A DNA stretch of 64,000 bases from JAAEPI01 sp964352625. GTDB taxonomy: Bacteria; Bacteroidota; Bacteroidia; Cytophagales; Cyclobacteriaceae. The notes beneath the pieces are model-generated. The model was not told where the DNA came from and made no database searches. It saw only the letters and a program-made list of their open reading frames with translations. Position 1 is the stretch's first letter. Every line of letters starts with the position of its first letter. The translations under genes and the position numbers were made by a program. This document shows positions 60,789 through 64,000 of this stretch, one piece after another. The stretch is taken from assembly GCA_964352625.1 (NCBI GenBank), contig CAYGSD010000012.1:33338-97337 (forward strand). The letters are read 5' to 3'.

Positions 60789-61576
60789 GCGATCAACTTC
60801 GATGCACACTGATACAGTCTGAATTGCTTTGGGAAGATATCCCTGGAAATCTCGATCTCTTTTCTAAAAAACTGGCGTCTGTTTCTGGAACGGATTTGAT
60901 CCTGCTGCCTGAGATGTTCACGACGGGTTTTACCATGAATCCAACTGAGCTCGCCGAAGCGATGGACGGAAGATCGGTGAATTGGATGCTCGAACATGCA
61001 AAAGAAAAAAGTGCCGTGATCGGAGGAAGTTTGATCATTCTGGATGGAGGAAAATTCTACAATCGATTCGTGATGGCACGGCCCGACGGCACCACGGAGC
61101 ATTATGACAAGAAGCATCTTTTTACTCTAGCTCAAGAAAATGAGCCGTACGAATCTGGCAATCAGCGAATTATTTTGGACATAAAAGGATGGAAAGTGCT
61201 CCCAATGATTTGCTACGATCTCCGATTTCCCGTTTGGGCACGTTCTCAAAAGTCTACGGATTCTGCTTGGGAGTACGACTTAGTCGTGTATGTAGCCAAC
61301 TGGCCAACCGCCCGAATGAATGCTTGGGATTCTTTGCTGAAAGCCAGAGCTATAGAAAATCAGGCATATTGCATCGGTGTGAACAGGATTGGAAGTGATG
61401 CCAACAATCTGAACTATTCCGGGCATACGACAGCATATGATTTCATGGGCGACCCAATGATAGATATGGCAATCCAAGATGGCCTTGGGCAGGTAACCCT
61501 CGAAAAAAATACCTTGATTGATTTTAGAAAAAAGCTGCCCTTTCAGGAAGATGCGGACAGATTCGAATTTCTTTGA
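60785..61576 (+). CDS. Omega-amidase-type nitrilase-family hydrolase
   Basis: A 263-aa amidohydrolase. Start at ATG 60785 (the longer frame to 60728 lies in the upstream gene). The nitrilase triad is Glu in LLPEMFTTGFTM, Lys in YDKKHLFTLA and Cys in MICYDLRFPVW. It closely resembles YafV/Nit2 omega-amidases, which hydrolyse 2-oxoglutaramate (formed when glutamine donates its amino group) to 2-oxoglutarate and ammonia. Coupling to the aminotransferase (ATGA overlap) makes this the most likely role. Confidence 0.92.
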   Translation: MSDQLRCTLIQSELLWEDIPGNLDLFSKKLASVSGTDLILLPEMFTTGFTMNPTELAEAMDGRSVNWMLEHAKEKSAVIGGSLIILDGGKFYNRFVMARPDGTTEHYDKKHLFTLAQENEPYESGNQRIILDIKGWKVLPMICYDLRFPVWARSQKSTDSAWEYDLVVYVANWPTARMNAWDSLLKARAIENQAYCIGVNRIGSDANNLNYSGHTTAYDFMGDPMIDMAIQDGLGQVTLEKNTLIDFRKKLPFQEDADRFEFL

Positions 61577-62455
61577 CTACTTCTTCTCCTTGCCAAATCC
61601 ATACATATTTTGATGCACGAAATCAGTCGGAAATTTTTCGACTTCATCAAATCCCAATTCAATTTTGCCGCTATCCTCTGGCACATAGCTGGTCCTGAAT
61701 AAGTAATCCCACAGGCTCAGACTTATGCCAAAATTCACCCCGATTTCTCGCCCACTCGGCAAATGCTTGGCGTGGTGATAGAGGTGCATGACGGGATTAT
61801 TGAAAATGTACTTGAGTGGCCCCCACGTGATTTTGATGTTTGAGTGATTGAGGTGGCCAATGGTAATGGCGATGAAATGAACAATAAACGCCTGCTCAGG
61901 CTGAAAGCCCCCAAGGATCATGACGCCTAGGGTTTTCAAGGGTTTATACAGGACATTCTCCATCCAGTGATATCTCAGGTGCGCCGCAAATCCCATTTCC
62001 AAAACACTGTGGTGCACCTTATGAAACCTCCAAAAAGCAGGTGTCCGATGCAGCGCAATATGTGTCAGCCACTGCACAAAATCCAATATGATAAAGAAAA
62101 TAACCAGCTGCGCCCAACTTGGCAAACTTGAAATATCGATGAGCGCCAGAGACGTGCGGGTAATACTCAGCTCGGCAAATAACACCCCGAGCACGGCGTA
62201 TACCCCGCTAATCATGATGGAGAAAATGAAGAAATTGAAGAACATGTAGAAGCCATCCATCCAGAAATCCTTGCGGAAAATACGCTGCTCTTTTCGCCAA
62301 GGAAAGGTGATTTCCAACCCCCACACCACCAGCGAGATCACCACCAATCCCCAGAAAAAATTCCGCTCCAGTGGCACTTGAAATATGATAGAATCCCAAG
62401 TCCAGTTCAGGTTTCCCTGAAATGTTCTGACGAATGTATTTAAGTACTTTTCCAT
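61577..62455 (-). CDS. Sterol desaturase/fatty acid hydroxylase family protein
   Basis: A 292-aa di-iron membrane oxygenase. Histidine boxes are HIALHRTPAFWRFHKVHH (two in close succession), HLNHSN and HLYHHAKH, spaced as in the fatty-acid-hydroxylase superfamily, along with about four transmembrane helices (roughly 30-50, 78-100, 115-135, 175-195). It would hydroxylate or desaturate a lipid; the substrate cannot be told. It lies 38 bases downstream of the cytochrome c gene on the minus strand, so it may share that transcript, but the two functions need not be linked. Confidence 0.88.
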   Translation of the reverse strand: MEKYLNTFVRTFQGNLNWTWDSIIFQVPLERNFFWGLVVISLVVWGLEITFPWRKEQRIFRKDFWMDGFYMFFNFFIFSIMISGVYAVLGVLFAELSITRTSLALIDISSLPSWAQLVIFFIILDFVQWLTHIALHRTPAFWRFHKVHHSVLEMGFAAHLRYHWMENVLYKPLKTLGVMILGGFQPEQAFIVHFIAITIGHLNHSNIKITWGPLKYIFNNPVMHLYHHAKHLPSGREIGVNFGISLSLWDYLFRTSYVPEDSGKIELGFDEVEKFPTDFVHQNMYGFGKEKK

Positions 62456-62493
62456 TGTTAAGTTTTAGTATTCTACCAGATCGGAAGGTGAAA

Positions 62494-62949
62494 TTATTCT
62501 TCCAGAACATACCACTCAATGTCTTTAAGATTTGCTCGCCGACCCTTTTTGGTTGGGGCATAGTTCTCTGCCAAATACTTCACGATAAGTTCTTCGTTCT
62601 CTCCCAAATCCCATAAATTTTGAGTGGCCTGCATCCATCGAATCATGCTCACCCAACCCTCTCGTGTGGCTCTATTCTGTGCAATCAACTTGGCCGAATG
62701 GCAAGATGTGCAAGAAGCTATGACCACTTGCAGTCCCTCCGAGTCAATCAAACCAGTGGCCACATGGATACCGTCTTTGATCTCCACTGGATCGGCGACT
62801 ACCTGAGCGACGGCAGAATCACCGTTGGTCTCAGCGGAAAATCGAACACCTGAAATGAAGAAGACCAGACTAGCCACTATCGCCAAGGCGGCCAATACGC
62901 TCGTGCCTAGGAGCAATCTGATGTACTTCAGCTTGTCTTCAAGTCTCAT
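62494..62949 (-). CDS. Monoheme cytochrome c, probable electron acceptor of the sulfite dehydrogenase
   Basis: A 151-aa exported or membrane-anchored protein. An N-terminal transmembrane helix (about 12-35, LLLGTSVLAALAIVASLVFF) is followed by one heme c site, VIASCTSCHSAKLIA. A Met ligand is plausible in WVSMIRWMQATQNLW. It overlaps the molybdoprotein gene upstream by 4 bases, which is the classical SorA-SorB arrangement: the cytochrome takes electrons from sulfite oxidation to the respiratory chain. Confidence 0.87.
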   Translation of the reverse strand: MRLEDKLKYIRLLLGTSVLAALAIVASLVFFISGVRFSAETNGDSAVAQVVADPVEIKDGIHVATGLIDSEGLQVVIASCTSCHSAKLIAQNRATREGWVSMIRWMQATQNLWDLGENEELIVKYLAENYAPTKKGRRANLKDIEWYVLEE

Positions 62950-64000
62950 GACTTCATGATTTTTACAGCAATCCTATGGCAAGCGTTATTGAGGTAGCCT
63001 TTTGGATTCCATCCTGGCAGAACCATAGGCTGACTCGTCCCTTGATCATCCGTTGCTTTCGCCCATATTTCATAATATCCATTTTTCGGAAAGGATATAC
63101 TAGCGCTGAAATGCTGCCAAGCGTGCCTATTTTTTGGCCCTTCTAATGCACAGGTCTTCCAAGTGGCACCAAAATCAATGGAGTAATCAACAGTTTTTAC
63201 TTCTCGTTCGCCAGCCCAGGCATGTCCTCTTATTGACAGCTTTTGACCTTCCTCGATCTTAGCGCCGGATTTCGGGTAAGTCAATAGAGACTTGACAGGC
63301 ATAGACTCAATAATGCACATATCCTTATCCTCGACTTTTGCACCGGGTGCCACCGACTCGCACGGCACCCGATAGGCCTGTCCATTCATCTTTTCTCCAT
63401 CGTGGACAATATTCCTTACGGATAGCCTATTAATCCATTTCCCTGAGGCCGATGCTGGATACCCTCCAGCAATTAACCGCAGTGGATAGCCATGCGCTAT
63501 TGGAATGTCTTTCCCGTTCATTTTAAAAGCAATGATCGTTTCATCTCTCATGGCTTTTTCGATCGGGACACCACGAGAAATCGGCTCAGAATCAGGATTT
63601 CTGCTTAGGTGCATGTCGGTCCCATGATAGGCCAAATAGACGGCATTACTTTTAATGCCGACATCCTTCAAAACATCACTGACTCTCACGCCTGTCCATT
63701 CAGCGCAAGAAACTGCTCCTACCGTCCACTGATTGCCTTTGGCCGGAGGATCAAACTCACTCCTGCCATTCCCGCCACACTCTAGCGTGAGTTGGTAGGT
63801 ATAGAGCGGGAATTTTGATTTAAGTTCTTTTAATGAATAGGTTTTCGGCTTGGAAACGGACTCCCCATCAATGGTCAAGGTCCAGTTCTCCACATCAATT
63901 TCCTCCGGTATTAGGCCATTATTTCGGATGAACATTTTGCTCGATGGAGTGATTTTGTCATCCAAAATATGCGCCTGTGCCTCCATGTTTATTGGACGAT
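62946..64000 (-). CDS. Sulfite-dehydrogenase-like molybdopterin oxidoreductase (5' end missing)
   Basis: The catalytic molybdoprotein of a sulfite dehydrogenase (SorA/sulfite oxidase family), which oxidises sulfite to sulfate in the periplasm. The frame is open to the last base of the window, and RPINMEAQAHILDD at the edge is the typical early region, so the true start and its export signal lie beyond 64000; the Met at 63986 is internal. The Moco Cys is in QLTLECGGNGRSEF. Further motifs are NGKDIPIAHGYPLRLI, ASASGKWINRLSV and the C-terminal dimerisation domain (ISFPKNGYYEIWAKATDDQG). It is coupled to a cytochrome c gene. Confidence 0.92.
   Translation of the reverse strand, partial: RPINMEAQAHILDDKITPSSKMFIRNNGLIPEEIDVENWTLTIDGESVSKPKTYSLKELKSKFPLYTYQLTLECGGNGRSEFDPPAKGNQWTVGAVSCAEWTGVRVSDVLKDVGIKSNAVYLAYHGTDMHLSRNPDSEPISRGVPIEKAMRDETIIAFKMNGKDIPIAHGYPLRLIAGGYPASASGKWINRLSVRNIVHDGEKMNGQAYRVPCESVAPGAKVEDKDMCIIESMPVKSLLTYPKSGAKIEEGQKLSIRGHAWAGEREVKTVDYSIDFGATWKTCALEGPKNRHAWQHFSASISFPKNGYYEIWAKATDDQGTSQPMVLPGWNPKGYLNNACHRIAVKIMKS

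Overview
This is a stretch of chromosome from a member of the Bacteroidota, probably a free-living, aerobic, marine-type Cytophagales-like bacterium. That assignment is inferred from gene content. The evidence includes a type IX secretion (T9SS) C-terminal sorting domain, a TonB receptor paired with a DUF4249 lipoprotein, an MG2-domain protein, CarboxypepD_reg-like proteins, families typical of the phylum (IPExxxVDY, DUF2795, head GIN, DUF349, a Lacal_2735-like small protein), and promoters of the TTTG/TAnnTTTG type. No tRNA, rRNA, CRISPR array, integrase or transposase was seen. Gene density is high and most of the window is ordinary core genome with accessory islands.

Layout. 1-5.4 kb: an AT-richer three-gene outer-membrane unit (TonB receptor cut by the window start, DUF4249 lipoprotein, MG2 protein). 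5.4-6.5 kb: an HxlR regulator behind a concentric palindrome, then a sigma factor that has lost its C-terminal half. 6.6-10 kb (minus): a small membrane protein and an ECF sigma / membrane protein / CarboxypepD operon. 10-13 kb: TraB/GumN protein, small proteins and a prohibitin-like lipoprotein, ending in a 130-bp palindromic element. 13-17.7 kb: M28 peptidase and PD40 lipoprotein (divergent), an unknown protein, a polytopic glycosyltransferase-like protein and a 49-aa small protein. 17.8-23.6 kb: a LysR regulator divergent from two small proteins and DabB-DabA, an inorganic-carbon accumulation complex with all four zinc-site residues of DabA present. 23.7-29 kb (minus): tsf, rpsB, rpsI, rplM, a pseudouridine synthase, and a PhoR/PhoB-like two-component system. 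29-43.5 kb: housekeeping genes including recA, queA, ispD, ettA, nadE, rnc, fabF, acpP and pyk.

44.1-54.3 kb: a 2094-residue secreted protein made of 14 FG-GAP-like blades (two times seven) plus 12 cadherin-like repeats and a T9SS tail, followed by a propeller-type sensor histidine kinase and a LytTR response regulator. 54.4-57.8 kb (minus): hslV, a DUF1801 protein, the pyruvate dehydrogenase E2 subunit and a head GIN protein. 57.9-61.6 kb: an SRAP-family protein lacking its catalytic residues, a FabH-type synthase, and a coupled methionine aminotransferase / omega-amidase pair. 61.6-64 kb (minus): a sulfite-dehydrogenase-like molybdoprotein (cut by the window end), its c-type cytochrome and a sterol-desaturase-family protein.

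The most distinctive observations are the degenerate SRAP protein, the DAB cluster with a LysR-type dyad and two unassigned small proteins, the truncated sigma factor, the 130-bp palindromic repeat, and cis-elements in the ribosomal protein cluster (a leader hairpin with a UUG start on rplM, and a terminator-like hairpin between rpsB and tsf).
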